Below are positions 1 through 8,533 of a DNA stretch of 64,000 bases, piece by piece. The translations under genes were made by a program, and so were the position numbers. Below the pieces are notes generated by a model. The model ran no database searches. It was not told the DNA's origin and worked only from the letters and a program-made list of their open reading frames with translations. The stretch is from contig JAFRWP010000005.1 of the NCBI GenBank assembly GCA_017437945.1, positions 1-64,000 of the forward strand. The letters run 5' to 3'. Source of the stretch: Candidatus Saccharimonadota bacterium. GTDB lineage: Bacteria; Patescibacteriota; Saccharimonadia; Saccharimonadales; Saccharimonadaceae. Each line of letters begins with the position of its first letter. The stretch's first letter is position 1.

Positions 1-2
1 AT

Positions 3-656
3 GATGACGACGATGATCACGATGATGACGATCCGACGTCAACAACTAAACCACCAAAGAATGCTCAGGCAATCCAGGACAATATGGGTGTAGACGAGAG
101 TGAATCTACGAATCAAATTACACAGATGACATCGGAAAACAATAATACGGATCATCCGGATGTCCCGGCAGATGGCTCGGCGGATGCATATAATACTGAG
201 ACGCAGACTTATGGTAAAACCGCTCCAGAGGCTGGTACTGGCGATAAAAATAACGATAAGGTCGTCGATCAAACCAATGAACAGGTTGGCGTACAAGATA
301 CATCACTTGAGAGCGCTGATGGTAGTGGCAATACGATTGCAGAAACAATTAAGGCTGCGGAAGGTAATTCTACCGGCACAGATGTTGCAACTAACGAAGT
401 AGTGAATACGGCGGATGATTCTAGTCGTACGGCGGAAGATGCGGCCGAACAGGTAACTCGCGTAGAAAAACATGAAGCTGAGCTGCAGACGGTGGAAGCG
501 CAGACGCCAGCACAAGAGGCAGCGGAGGCGGAAGAAAACGCGCATAAAAATGATACTCCGGAAGAGGTTGAAGAACGTCAGAATAATGCAGCACAATCTA
601 TTGATGCCGCAACACAGCCGGATGGCTCCGTAAACATAGAAGATTTGGATATGTAA
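3..656 (+). CDS. acidic low-complexity protein, C-terminal part (5' end outside window)
   Basis: The frame is open from the window edge, so the start is missing. About 217 residues are visible. They begin with an Asp/His run (DDDDDHDDDD), pass through a Thr/Lys/Pro stretch, and continue as a Glu/Ala/Thr/Asn-rich tail without any hydrophobic segment or cysteine. It stops at TAA 654-656, 57 bases before an LPKTG surface gene on the same strand, and no terminator separates them, so co-transcription is possible. No domain is recognisable. It may be the disordered tail of a larger protein whose folded part lies upstream. Confidence 0.7.
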   Translation, partial: DDDDDHDDDDPTSTTKPPKNAQAIQDNMGVDESESTNQITQMTSENNNTDHPDVPADGSADAYNTETQTYGKTAPEAGTGDKNNDKVVDQTNEQVGVQDTSLESADGSGNTIAETIKAAEGNSTGTDVATNEVVNTADDSSRTAEDAAEQVTRVEKHEAELQTVEAQTPAQEAAEAEENAHKNDTPEEVEERQNNAAQSIDAATQPDGSVNIEDLDM

Positions 657-712
657 TAGCGACCGAATCGTCGAAATAAATTAACTTAGGTTTATTAAAA
701 GGAGTAATAAAC

Positions 713-1999
713 ATGCCAAAACAAACAAATATCAAATTTAAACGGAGACTGACGGTTGCAGGCATTGCTGCGTTAGCACTTACAGTACTAACGCCGGTGA
801 TGGCCTACGCTGGTGGACCAAATCGTGACACATTCACGATGAACAATCCAGCAGACTATGTAACCTTCAACTCTATTACGGACAACCCGACGTTGGGCGA
901 TGAGCGCAACTTCGTCCGGGTCGCCGAAGTCGGTGCGAAGGGGACGTTTGCCGATGAGGTGAAAATTGTGCCGGGCAAAGAATATGAGGTCTATATTGGC
1001 TATCATAACAATGCCGCTTCCAACCTGAATTCTTCAGCGAATGGGGGTAAAGGCATAGCATTAGACGTGAGAATTTCCTCACAATTCCCAAGCACCGTGA
1101 GTGCTTCCAAGAAGGGCAAGGTTAGTGCGATTATTTCGTCATCTAATGCTACCCCGAAGGAAGTTTGGGATGAAGCGTATTTTACGACTGATTCTGAGGC
1201 GGACGTCATCTTACGCTACGTAGAAAATTCCGCGACCATCTACAATGGCGGTAAACTTAATGGCACTAAACTCGGTGGTGAATTCCTATTTAGCGAGAGT
1301 GGTATTTACATCGGTGTTAACAGTCTTTCTGGCAAGCTTCCTGGCTGCGCAGAATACTCTGGCCATATCATTTATCATTTGCGTGCTGAACAAGTTGGTG
1401 CAAAGGTAACTAAGAGCGCATCGCTTGACGGTGTTAACTTCTTTAAAGTTGTTAATCCAAAACCAGGCGATACGGTCACTTATAAGGTAGAATTTGAAAA
1501 TACCGGTACGACTGATCTTACCAAGGTAACTTTCCATGATAAATTGCCAAAAGGTGTAACGCTCGTTCCTGGTACTACTTTGTTAGTGAACAATGCTAAT
1601 CCAAATGGTGTCGTAATGACTGACACGATTGGTCAAGAAGGTTTCCAGACTGGTCTTTATGGCCCTGGTGCGAAAGCCACTTTGACCTACAAGGTTAAGG
1701 TTGACGATAATGTTGTTGATGAAGGTGTGTGTGGCACCAATAAGTTCACCAATACAATCTTTGTCGATCATAACGATGGTGAAATTTCAGATACTTCTAC
1801 GCTCGAAATCGAACGTACTTGTTCTGAAGGCGAAGAACCTGGTGACCCTCCTGCAGAGTTGCCAAAAACTGGTCCAGCTGAAGTTGCATTAGCAGTTGTT
1901 GCTGGCGCGTGTGTGGTAATAGGTATTTTCTACTGGTATCGCAGTACTAAAGAGGTTGAAACTCTTAAGAAAACTGCAGGTGCCGGCAAGAAACACTAA
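713..1999 (+). CDS. LPXTG-anchored surface protein with DUF11-type domain
   Basis: A secreted, sortase-anchored wall protein of 428 residues. A basic N-terminus and hydrophobic core ending in AYA (about residue 33) form a signal peptide. Residues about 35-225 form a module with the motifs TFNSITDNP and GDERNF, which from memory recurs in Saccharibacteria surface proteins. Residues about 235-360 match a DUF11-like beta-sandwich (KVTFHDKLPKGVTLVPGTT). The C-terminus has the full sorting signal: LPKTG at about 383-387, a hydrophobic helix and a Lys-rich tail. An AAAGGAG ribosome-binding site lies at about 700-706. The only sortase in the window is at 28.4 kb, so anchoring by it is an inference. 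Ligand or partner is unknown. Confidence 0.88.
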   Translation: MPKQTNIKFKRRLTVAGIAALALTVLTPVMAYAGGPNRDTFTMNNPADYVTFNSITDNPTLGDERNFVRVAEVGAKGTFADEVKIVPGKEYEVYIGYHNNAASNLNSSANGGKGIALDVRISSQFPSTVSASKKGKVSAIISSSNATPKEVWDEAYFTTDSEADVILRYVENSATIYNGGKLNGTKLGGEFLFSESGIYIGVNSLSGKLPGCAEYSGHIIYHLRAEQVGAKVTKSASLDGVNFFKVVNPKPGDTVTYKVEFENTGTTDLTKVTFHDKLPKGVTLVPGTTLLVNNANPNGVVMTDTIGQEGFQTGLYGPGAKATLTYKVKVDDNVVDEGVCGTNKFTNTIFVDHNDGEISDTSTLEIERTCSEGEEPGDPPAELPKTGPAEVALAVVAGACVVIGIFYWYRSTKEVETLKKTAGAGKKH

Positions 2000-2026
2000 T
2001 AAAAATAGCTCCTTTAATAAGAGTGG

Positions 2027-2050
2027 CCGCTAGTTTGGGTATCCTAGCGG
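2027..2050 (+). terminator. probable terminator after LPKTG gene
   Basis: A 7-bp stem CCGCTAG/CTAGCGG with a 10-base loop is followed by a moderately T-rich stretch (TTGCTTCTTG). It sits between the surface gene and the rplU promoter. Confidence 0.6.
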
Positions 2051-2057
2051 TTGCTTC

Positions 2058-2086
2058 TTGTCTTGTAACAGGTTTTCTGTTATAAT
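2058..2086 (+). promoter_or_regulatory. sigma-70-type promoter of rplU
   Basis: TTGTCT (2058-2063), a 17-base spacer and TATAAT (2081-2086). Transcription would start near 2093, giving a short leader that carries the AAGGA ribosome-binding site before the ATG at 2110. Confidence 0.7.
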
Positions 2087-2109
2087 GTTCGGAGTAATAA
2101 AGGAATTTT

Positions 2110-2421
2110 ATGAAAAAAGCAGTCATAAAGATCGGCGGTAAACAGTATGTTGTCGCTGAAAAAGAGACCCTCCGTGTGGACCTCCTCCCGGAAGGAACTA
2201 AAGATCTCGCTTTGGACGCTTTGCTCGTGATTGACGGCGATAAGACCACCGTTGGTGGTCCAACCGTTAAGGGAGTAAAGGTTAAGGCGAAGGTCGTAGA
2301 AGCCAAAGTAGCTGGCGACAAGATTCGCGTTATCCGCTACCACTCCAAGAAACGCGTGCATACCGAAACTGGTCATCGCCAGAAGTACTCCGAGATTGAA
2401 ATCGAGAGCATCGGTAAGTAA
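2110..2421 (+). CDS. rplU: 50S ribosomal protein L21
   Basis: L21 of the large ribosomal subunit, 103 residues, the normal length. The N-terminus KAVIKIGGKQYVV and the C-terminal block RYHSKKRVHTETGHRQ are typical of the family; the latter is the rRNA-binding part. It has its own promoter and terminator, so it is monocistronic here. In many bacteria rplU and rpmA (L27) are adjacent, but here L27 lies 8 kb away on the other strand. The AAGGA before the start supports ATG 2110. Confidence 0.97.
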   Translation: MKKAVIKIGGKQYVVAEKETLRVDLLPEGTKDLALDALLVIDGDKTTVGGPTVKGVKVKAKVVEAKVAGDKIRVIRYHSKKRVHTETGHRQKYSEIEIESIGK

Positions 2422-2438
2422 GAAAAATAGCAGAAAAT

Positions 2439-2461
2439 CCGCCAAAAAATGGCGGTTTTTT
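2439..2461 (+). terminator. rho-independent terminator of rplU
   Basis: Stem CCGCCA/TGGCGG (2439-2444 with 2450-2455) followed by six T residues. Confidence 0.9.
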
Positions 2462-2487
2462 GTTGGGATTTTGCCATGTGCTTATGC

Positions 2488-2493
2488 TATAAT
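2488..2493 (+). promoter_or_regulatory. extended -10 promoter of the first TasA-like cluster
   Basis: TATGC immediately precedes TATAAT at 2488-2493. No convincing -35 is visible at the standard distance, consistent with an extended -10 promoter. The leader of about 50 bases carries a strong GGAGGT ribosome-binding site. Confidence 0.6.
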
Positions 2494-2551
2494 TTAAGCA
2501 TAATAATAACACTCTTCGTTGTGGAGCGAGGAATAAGTGGAGGTAAAATTA

Positions 2552-3127
2552 ATGAGTAAAAAGAAAACTGCGCTTGTTGCGGTATTAGCACTATTAGGCT
2601 TTGCCGCCGTAGGTTTGATGGCGGGCGTATATGCGAAGTATATCGCCAGCATTGACGGCAAGTCCGCGTCGGCTACAGTAGCAAAGTGGAGCTTCAAGGA
2701 AGACAACGCAACAACAACGTTGACCTGTCCTCTCGAAAAGACTTACAAGCCAAGTACGCTGGTGGCAGGCAAGATTGCTCCTGGCACTAAGGGTACATGC
2801 ATAATTGAACTTTCGAATAAGAATAGCGAGGTAGGCGTTAATTATACCGTCAAGATTAGCAAACTTTCTGGCCCAGCGAATTTAGTGTTCACTAAAGATA
2901 GCGAACCGATTGCTAGCAATCATGAGATTACTGGTACCTTGAAGCCTGGTGAAGAATTGAAGTATGGTAACTCGATTAAGATTGATTGGGAATGGCCATA
3001 TGAAACTACTAATGGCGACGATGCTGATACACTTGACGGTAGAACGGCGGCTGATCACACCACAGAAGGTACCGATAAAATGGAAGTAACATTCGAAATC
3101 AGCGGTTACCAAGTTCAACCAGAATAA
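2552..3127 (+). CDS. TasA/CalY-like secreted protein with SipW-type leader
   Basis: A 191-residue secreted protein, probably a fibre or matrix subunit. The leader (LALLGFAAVGLMAGVYAKY) ends in the AY/AKY-type junction of SipW-dependent precursors, followed by a beta-rich domain. A distal DWEWPYE block is shared with the next gene. I chose ATG 2552 over GTG 2537 because GGAGGT (2539-2544) lies at normal spacing before it. It is first in a row of four same-strand genes to 6439. No LPXTG signal is present, so it is either released or held by polymerisation. TasA kinship is inferred from the leader and the W-x-WP motif. No cognate signal peptidase is nearby; the only candidate lies at 57.0 kb. 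Confidence 0.65.
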   Translation: MSKKKTALVAVLALLGFAAVGLMAGVYAKYIASIDGKSASATVAKWSFKEDNATTTLTCPLEKTYKPSTLVAGKIAPGTKGTCIIELSNKNSEVGVNYTVKISKLSGPANLVFTKDSEPIASNHEITGTLKPGEELKYGNSIKIDWEWPYETTNGDDADTLDGRTAADHTTEGTDKMEVTFEISGYQVQPE

Positions 3128-3146
3128 TAAAACTGCATAAATAATT

Positions 3147-3208
3147 TGTGGAGGCATTTAGCCTCCACATGGGTGATGAACAAATATTTATCTTCCATGT
3201 GGAGGCTA
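3147..3208 (+). promoter_or_regulatory. mutually exclusive hairpins before the second TasA-like gene
   Basis: The segment 3159-3172 can pair either upstream with 3147-3155 (9-bp stem, loop ATTTA) or downstream with 3195-3208 (14 perfect pairs). The second pairing ties up the GGAGG at 3201-3205, next to the start at 3218. No T-tract follows, so it is not a terminator. The layout resembles a translational or mRNA-stability switch between cistrons. Confidence 0.5.
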
Positions 3209-3217
3209 AGAGGAGTG

Positions 3218-3949
3218 ATGGAAAGAGAAGAGCGACAAAGGCGAGGAAGTGGGCTACTAATAGCATTAATTTTGCTACTACTGTTAGCAGTAGGCGTTTT
3301 GTTATGGCTTCTCCTTAGACCGCAGCCAGAACCGGCGAAGATTCCGACCGGAAATGTGGACGTTTTTGATATTCGCATTAGCTGTCTTTGTAAAGGCGAA
3401 GATGGGGAAGATTGTGACGAGGATGAGACTGGTACTCCTGGCGAAGATGGATACAAAAATTATGCTGGCAGTAAAATAAATGGACGTACTGATACAACAA
3501 TTGAAGACGACGGCATAGTATATGTAGACGACATTAATGGCTGGTATATTTATCAGAACAAATTGCATATTTTTGAGAATGCCGCTTTTGAATATACGAA
3601 TATAATTGCTCCTGGCGTGTCCAATTCTTATGACTTTAAGGTACATAATGAAACCAAGAAGGCGATTAGATATACTGTGAACTTTGAAGAGAGCTCTGAA
3701 TATGCCATTAATATGCGCTATCGTCTGAAACGCGGTGGCAGCTATGTGGTAGGTAGCGACAGTACTTGGGTAAGCGCGAGCGAGCTAGTTTCGGCAATGA
3801 AGTATTTGCCGAGCGACGGGGTAGATAACTACACTCTCGATTGGGAGTGGCCATATGAGGGTGGCGTGGATGCAGCTGATTCTGAAGCTGGCGAAAAGAT
3901 GGTATCGGAATATAGTCTCGGTATCAAAATAACCTTCGAGGAGGCGTAG
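3218..3949 (+). CDS. TasA-like secreted or membrane-anchored protein with WEWPY motif
   Basis: About 243 residues. A very basic start (MEREERQRRG) precedes one strong hydrophobic segment (LLIALILLLLLAVGVLLWLL), then an extracellular domain with one Cys pair (SCLC) and a C-terminal DWEWPYE block like that of the preceding gene. No AY-type cleavage site follows the helix, so it may stay anchored. The ATG at 3218 is preferred over ATG 3146 because the upstream part is occupied by the hairpin switch and the basic-hydrophobic signal begins here; AGGAG at 3211-3215 is close to the start. Together with its neighbours it may build a surface filament (inference). Confidence 0.6.
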   Translation: MEREERQRRGSGLLIALILLLLLAVGVLLWLLLRPQPEPAKIPTGNVDVFDIRISCLCKGEDGEDCDEDETGTPGEDGYKNYAGSKINGRTDTTIEDDGIVYVDDINGWYIYQNKLHIFENAAFEYTNIIAPGVSNSYDFKVHNETKKAIRYTVNFEESSEYAINMRYRLKRGGSYVVGSDSTWVSASELVSAMKYLPSDGVDNYTLDWEWPYEGGVDAADSEAGEKMVSEYSLGIKITFEEA

Positions 3950-3953
3950 AAAA

Positions 3954-4475
3954 ATGGCGAAACGCAGATTAAGGATTCGGAAATGGCCGATTGTCTTTTT
4001 TGCGTTGTTGGCGATTTCCGGTGGGACATATATTGTTAGCGGCACTTTGGCGAAGATGCAGTCTGTAATTCCAGATAAGAGCAGCGAGCTATCTGTGGCG
4101 GCTTGGAATGTTGCAGCAGAGATGGATGAGAAAAACATTATGGCGGTGGCCGGTGGCAGTGATGCGGAATATCCGTTGACGGTGACGAATAACTCCGAAG
4201 TGGCAAGCGAGTGTATTATTACGGTATCTGGGGTGCCTGACGGTATAGGCGTTAAATTGACCGGTGATGGACTGAGTGCGCCAATCGTGGGGCAAGTTAA
4301 TGACGACGTAGTAGTATTTAAGGACTCGGGTGATAGTACTGATTTGTTGTTGGGTAAAAATGCAAGTCGAGATTATGTGATTCATTTTACGGCTGACGTA
4401 AGTATGAACGCTACTACGAATCCGGCAGAGATAGCGGTGGAGGTTGAGTTTGCGCAGAAGGATCCGAGACTATGA
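3954..4475 (+). CDS. secreted protein with SipW-like leader
   Basis: 173 residues. An Arg/Lys-rich start precedes a hydrophobic segment ending SGTLAKMQS, reminiscent of the GTLA-Y junction of SipW-type precursors. The remainder is a beta-strand-rich domain with ECIITVSGVP and Asn/Asp-rich loops; it lacks the WEWPY block. GGAGG (3938-3944 region, inside the previous gene's end) precedes the start, and the gene follows the previous stop by four bases, so the two are translationally coupled. Its own stop overlaps the next start by four bases. The function is not recognisable beyond membership of the exported cluster. Confidence 0.6.
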   Translation: MAKRRLRIRKWPIVFFALLAISGGTYIVSGTLAKMQSVIPDKSSELSVAAWNVAAEMDEKNIMAVAGGSDAEYPLTVTNNSEVASECIITVSGVPDGIGVKLTGDGLSAPIVGQVNDDVVVFKDSGDSTDLLLGKNASRDYVIHFTADVSMNATTNPAEIAVEVEFAQKDPRL

Positions 4476-6439
4476 AAAAGATGATGCGCGTTCTAGTTTC
4501 AGTCTTAGTGCTTTGCGGTGTCATGGTGGTCATTGCGCCGGTTGATGCGCAGGCTAAGTATGTTTCTGAATCTAGCCAGACTATTAATTTGAGTGTGCGC
4601 AAGAAGAAGTATACGGTAGTGTTCAATGCGAATGCTGACCAAGATACAATTACGGGTACGATGGCTAACCAGGAATTTGAAGATAATATTCCGCAGACAC
4701 TAAGAAAGAATGCGTACGAAAGAGATAATTATATATTTAAAGGCTGGAATACGAATGCCGATGATGTTGAATCGGGCACGGCTTATGCTGATGAGCAGGA
4801 AAACGTTACTTTCTCTGGTAAATCGGATGGCGAAGTAATTACGCTATATGCGCAGTGGGAGTATTCGCCAATGCCGATAGTATTTGAGTCGACTAATGTT
4901 TGTGAGTTCCATGGTGCAGTAGATGGTGTGCCGCAGCCGATTACGGGCGACGGGTGCGATTATAAAGGTCTTACTTATATTGATACGGGATGGCAATTGT
5001 ATAGCGCGGATCACTATAACAAAGACTTCGAGATTGGGTTTAAGATTGTCGAATATAATTCATCGGCAAACCCTATTCAGGCGACTTTTGCGAACTCTAA
5101 ATATGAGAGCGGTAGTGATAATTCGGGCAATCCGGGTTTTGTAGTGAGAAAGACGGGTACTAATAATATCGAGATTACCCAAATGATTAACAATGTTAAG
5201 GTCACAAAAACGTTCCCGGCGAATAGTATTACGGAGGTTAAACTGGCCAGGGTTGACGGTGTTCTATACTATTCGATCAACGGTGGGGCGTTCGAATTCT
5301 TACAGACGGTAGGTGAGTATTATGAAGGTAACGTAAACGTACATAATATACCGATGTGGTTTGGTGCGGCGCCTACGCATGATTTGGATGAAGAAGGCCA
5401 TTATATCCCGACGAGATACTTAGTAGGTAAATTGTCTGATATTTATATTAAAGTTGGTCAATTCGAGAACTTTAGGCATACGATTACGTTTAACGCTAAC
5501 GGCGAAGGTGCGACTGTAACTCCGACACAAAAAGATGTTCTCGGTGATTCGATGGCAATAGGGGATTTGCCAACTCCAGTGTGGACTGGCCATGCCTTTG
5601 TGGGTTGGTATACGGCTGATGGCGAGAGAATCCATAGTGATTATGCGGTGACGGAAGATATGGAATTGTACGCTCATTGGTTAGACGATAGTAATGTCTG
5701 CGAAGTTAATGCGGGCGGCAATGTAATTAAGAAAGAATCGTTGCAGGCCTGCGTAAATGCAGCCGGAACGTCTGGCAGAGCAGAAATTACAATATTAATG
5801 GATCTTCAGACGAATATTATAGTGAGTGCTGGCCAAGAGATTGAATTCGATTTGGGTGAATATGAATTGGTCGGTTCTGCGAATAAGAGCCCGGTAATTG
5901 AAAATAATGGCACGATCCACATCAAGGGTGGTACATTTAAGACTTCGAAGGAAGCCGCGGTTATTAATAACAGGACAACGAATAGCAAAGCTTATATCTC
6001 TGGCGGAAAAATTATATCTACCGGTATAAAGCAGGCGGTCTATAACGAAAGCGGCGAAGTGGTAATATCCGGTGATGCATATTTGAGTGCCAACGCGCCG
6101 GATAGGGCGACCGTCCATAACTTGAAGAACGGTAAGGTGACAATTCTTGGCGGTACGATTATCTCGCAAAGGTTTGTAGCCGTGAGTAATGAGTCGACGG
6201 CGCAGGAGCTCACGATTGGTAATAAAGACGGCAATATAGATGCAACTGCTCCGATTATTCGTGGTGCAACGTACGGTGTGTTGGCTGATGCGAATATTAA
6301 TTTCTATGATGGTACCTTGATGGGTGTTACGGATGCCATTAATAATGTTGCGAAGATTGCCGATAATGAAGGTACTTTGAATACTACTGGAACAGAGACC
6401 ATTGATGGCGAAACTTACAAGACGCTATATAACGAATAG
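4472..6439 (+). CDS. secreted B-repeat / beta-helix surface protein
   Basis: A 655-residue exported protein. The signal peptide ends near residue 28 (VDAQA). Residues about 45-130 and 330-405 are Listeria/Bacteroides B-repeat (Flg_new, InlB-like) modules, recognisable by TVVFNAN...FKGWNTNAD...LYAQWE and TITFNAN...FVGWYTADG...LYAHW. Between them lies a lectin-like beta domain (residues about 135-325). The C-terminal third has short strand-turn repeats (INNRTTNSKAYISGGKI, VHNLKNGKVTILGG) typical of a right-handed beta-helix. No LPXTG or membrane anchor is seen, so attachment must be non-covalent or through partners. ATG 4472 overlaps the previous stop (ATGA-type). It is probably a host- or matrix-binding adhesin. 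Confidence 0.75.
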   Translation: MKKMMRVLVSVLVLCGVMVVIAPVDAQAKYVSESSQTINLSVRKKKYTVVFNANADQDTITGTMANQEFEDNIPQTLRKNAYERDNYIFKGWNTNADDVESGTAYADEQENVTFSGKSDGEVITLYAQWEYSPMPIVFESTNVCEFHGAVDGVPQPITGDGCDYKGLTYIDTGWQLYSADHYNKDFEIGFKIVEYNSSANPIQATFANSKYESGSDNSGNPGFVVRKTGTNNIEITQMINNVKVTKTFPANSITEVKLARVDGVLYYSINGGAFEFLQTVGEYYEGNVNVHNIPMWFGAAPTHDLDEEGHYIPTRYLVGKLSDIYIKVGQFENFRHTITFNANGEGATVTPTQKDVLGDSMAIGDLPTPVWTGHAFVGWYTADGERIHSDYAVTEDMELYAHWLDDSNVCEVNAGGNVIKKESLQACVNAAGTSGRAEITILMDLQTNIIVSAGQEIEFDLGEYELVGSANKSPVIENNGTIHIKGGTFKTSKEAAVINNRTTNSKAYISGGKIISTGIKQAVYNESGEVVISGDAYLSANAPDRATVHNLKNGKVTILGGTIISQRFVAVSNESTAQELTIGNKDGNIDATAPIIRGATYGVLADANINFYDGTLMGVTDAINNVAKIADNEGTLNTTGTETIDGETYKTLYNE

Positions 6440-6469
6440 TGCTTGTGGTGTGGTATCATAGTTAATAGT

Positions 6470-7684
6470 ATGAGTGTGGTTTTAGGTATTTTAGTTGGTT
6501 TATTAATGCTAGTGTTCTTGGTGACGGCACATGAGTTCGGGCACTTCTTGATGGCACGCAGAAATGGCGTCGAGGTTGAGGAATTTGGTATCTGTTTCCC
6601 GCCACGCGCGATTGCATGGCGCAAGGTTGATGGCAAATGGCGCCGTCTGAAGAAATCCGAATGGAACGATGCGCCTGGTGAAGGGACGATATTGTCGCTA
6701 AACTGGTTGCCGATTGGCGGTTTTTGCCAGATGAAGGGCGAAAGCGATGCGGATACGAAGAAGGGCAGCTTCGGTAGAGCGACTTACCTGCGTAAAACCA
6801 AGATTCTGTTTGGTGGCGTGTTAGCGAACTGGTTAATTGCGTTCGTGATTTTGACGATTATGGCTTGGGTGGGGATGCCACATTTTATCGAGAATCAATT
6901 CCAAGTGAATGGCGATACGGCAGTAATTAGCCTGAAGAATGTAACGATATCTGAAATAAAAGAAAACAGTCCGGCGCAGTTTGCTGGCCTGCGTGTAGAC
7001 GATGAAATTGTGTCACTGCGTAGAGTTGAAGGGCAAGAAATTACATTCGTCCGCGATGTAGATACTTTGCTGGCCTTTGATAAGGCGCATGCGGGCGAAG
7101 AGATCCTGATAACTTATAAACGAAAAGAAAAAATGACCACGACCAGGGTTAAGCTAAATGATGCGAACGCAGAGTATGTCTTGGGTGCCGGAATTACAGG
7201 CGAAGCGGTCTATAAGAGCACTTGGAGTGCGCCGGTTGTCGGTTTGGGTTTGACTTTTCAATTGACGGGAGAGACATTTAAGGGTATCGGTCAGTTATTT
7301 GTAAACTTATTTAGCGGCTTGGTAAAGACGATTATTCCGAATGATGAAGTGCGCCGGAGCGGAGCAGAAGAGTTGAAGAGTGCGGGCGACTCGGTTTCTG
7401 GTCCGATCGGTATCGTAGGAGTGTTATTCCCAGCAGTGTTGCAGAATGGCGGACGGAGTCTGTTCTTCTTCGTGGCATTAATATCAGTATCGTTAGCTTG
7501 TATGAACGTTTTGCCGATTCCGGCACTGGACGGGGGTCGCTGGTTGATGATTACAATCGCGCGACTACGAAAGAAGAGGCTTGCTAAAGAAACCGAAGAG
7601 AAAATCGTAAGTAGGTCGTTTATTGTGATACTAGCAATAGCAGTAATCGTAACAATATTGGATGTAATGAGGATATTCAAATGA
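6470..7684 (+). CDS. rseP: RIP metalloprotease, RseP / site-2 protease family
   Basis: An intramembrane zinc protease of 404 residues. HEFGH at residues 21-25 within the first membrane segment is the HExxH zinc site. A PDZ-like region lies at about 150-240, and NVLPIPALDGGRW at about 350 supplies the LDG motif with the third zinc ligand. Family members cleave anti-sigma factors or signal-peptide remnants in the membrane. The start is ATG 6470 (MSVVLG) and not the upstream ATG, because a TATCAT box at 6454-6459 lies only ten bases before it and no Shine-Dalgarno is present. It is followed by a CPBP protease gene with a four-base overlap, forming a two-protease operon. Confidence 0.93.
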   Translation: MSVVLGILVGLLMLVFLVTAHEFGHFLMARRNGVEVEEFGICFPPRAIAWRKVDGKWRRLKKSEWNDAPGEGTILSLNWLPIGGFCQMKGESDADTKKGSFGRATYLRKTKILFGGVLANWLIAFVILTIMAWVGMPHFIENQFQVNGDTAVISLKNVTISEIKENSPAQFAGLRVDDEIVSLRRVEGQEITFVRDVDTLLAFDKAHAGEEILITYKRKEKMTTTRVKLNDANAEYVLGAGITGEAVYKSTWSAPVVGLGLTFQLTGETFKGIGQLFVNLFSGLVKTIIPNDEVRRSGAEELKSAGDSVSGPIGIVGVLFPAVLQNGGRSLFFFVALISVSLACMNVLPIPALDGGRWLMITIARLRKKRLAKETEEKIVSRSFIVILAIAVIVTILDVMRIFK

Positions 7685-8526
7685 CGACAGAAAAGAAGAA
7701 AACAGAGAAGAAGACGAAAGAGAGCAAGAAAGAAACTAGCCGTCAGAAAGAAGCGATCGCAAAGTTTCGCGAAAAGCTTGAAAAGAAAGCTAAAAAGAGC
7801 AAAGCGGCAAAGTTTTGGATTACGGCAGCTTGGTGTTTTGTATTGCTAGTCTGGGTAGCAGCGGTGCTATATGCCTCACAATATTTGATGGGCTGGCTAT
7901 TGGTTTACGTATTCCATATCACAGATTGGGGGCTGAACGATAATTTGGTGCAGGCTATTTTCTCGGCTATTACTTATGTGGTGGCGGTGGTTGTAACGAT
8001 TTTTGTGCCATGGAGCGTTGCGAAATATAAGACTTCGCGCGATGAGTTGGGCTTACGCGGTTTGCCAACCTGGGCGGATTTGTTGTTGGCACCGATTGGT
8101 TTCATCGTCTTCATGTTTGTAGCGGTGTTACTTTTGGCTTTGATGCAAAAAATCTTGCCTGGTATTAACTGGGAACAGGCACAGGAAGTTGGTTTTAGTA
8201 ATTTGATTACGAAGAGCGATTTTATATTGACGTTCATAATGCTTGTAATTGTGGCGCCAGTAGCAGAGGAAATTATTTTCCGCGGTTGGCTGTATAGTAA
8301 ATTGCGCGCGAAGATTCCAGCGATTCCAGCAATTCTGCTAGTTTCGTTGTTATTCGGCATCGTGCATGGCCAGTGGAATGTTGGCGTAACGGTGTTTGTG
8401 ATGAGCATCGCAATGTGCACGATTCGTGAGATTACGGGCACGATTTGGGGCGGTATGCTGATTCACATTATCAAGAACGGATTAGCGTTCTATCTCCTTT
8501 ATGTGAATCCAATAATGATACAATAG
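7681..8526 (+). CDS. CPBP family intramembrane metalloprotease (CAAX/Abi)
   Basis: 281 residues. The first 45 are highly charged (Lys/Glu-rich, cytoplasmic), followed by about six to eight membrane segments. The CPBP motifs are present: EEIIFRG (EExxxR), FGIVHG (FxxxH) and LIHIIKN (HxxxN), so it should be an active glutamate-type intramembrane protease. Bacterial members include bacteriocin self-immunity proteins and prenyl-protein proteases; the substrate here cannot be inferred. It overlaps rseP by ATGA and is probably translationally coupled. Confidence 0.9.
   Translation: MTTEKKKTEKKTKESKKETSRQKEAIAKFREKLEKKAKKSKAAKFWITAAWCFVLLVWVAAVLYASQYLMGWLLVYVFHITDWGLNDNLVQAIFSAITYVVAVVVTIFVPWSVAKYKTSRDELGLRGLPTWADLLLAPIGFIVFMFVAVLLLALMQKILPGINWEQAQEVGFSNLITKSDFILTFIMLVIVAPVAEEIIFRGWLYSKLRAKIPAIPAILLVSLLFGIVHGQWNVGVTVFVMSIAMCTIREITGTIWGGMLIHIIKNGLAFYLLYVNPIMIQ
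8519..8524 (+). promoter_or_regulatory. -10 box of mutM
   Basis: TACAAT nine bases before the mutM ATG, with no Shine-Dalgarno between, predicts a transcript with a leader of zero to three bases. Confidence 0.6.
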
Positions 8527-8533
8527 TTGTATT

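Noticed and set aside
3147-3169. First hairpin after the 2552 gene read as a terminator
   Set aside because: No T-tract follows the stem; alternative pairing with 3195-3208 explains it better.
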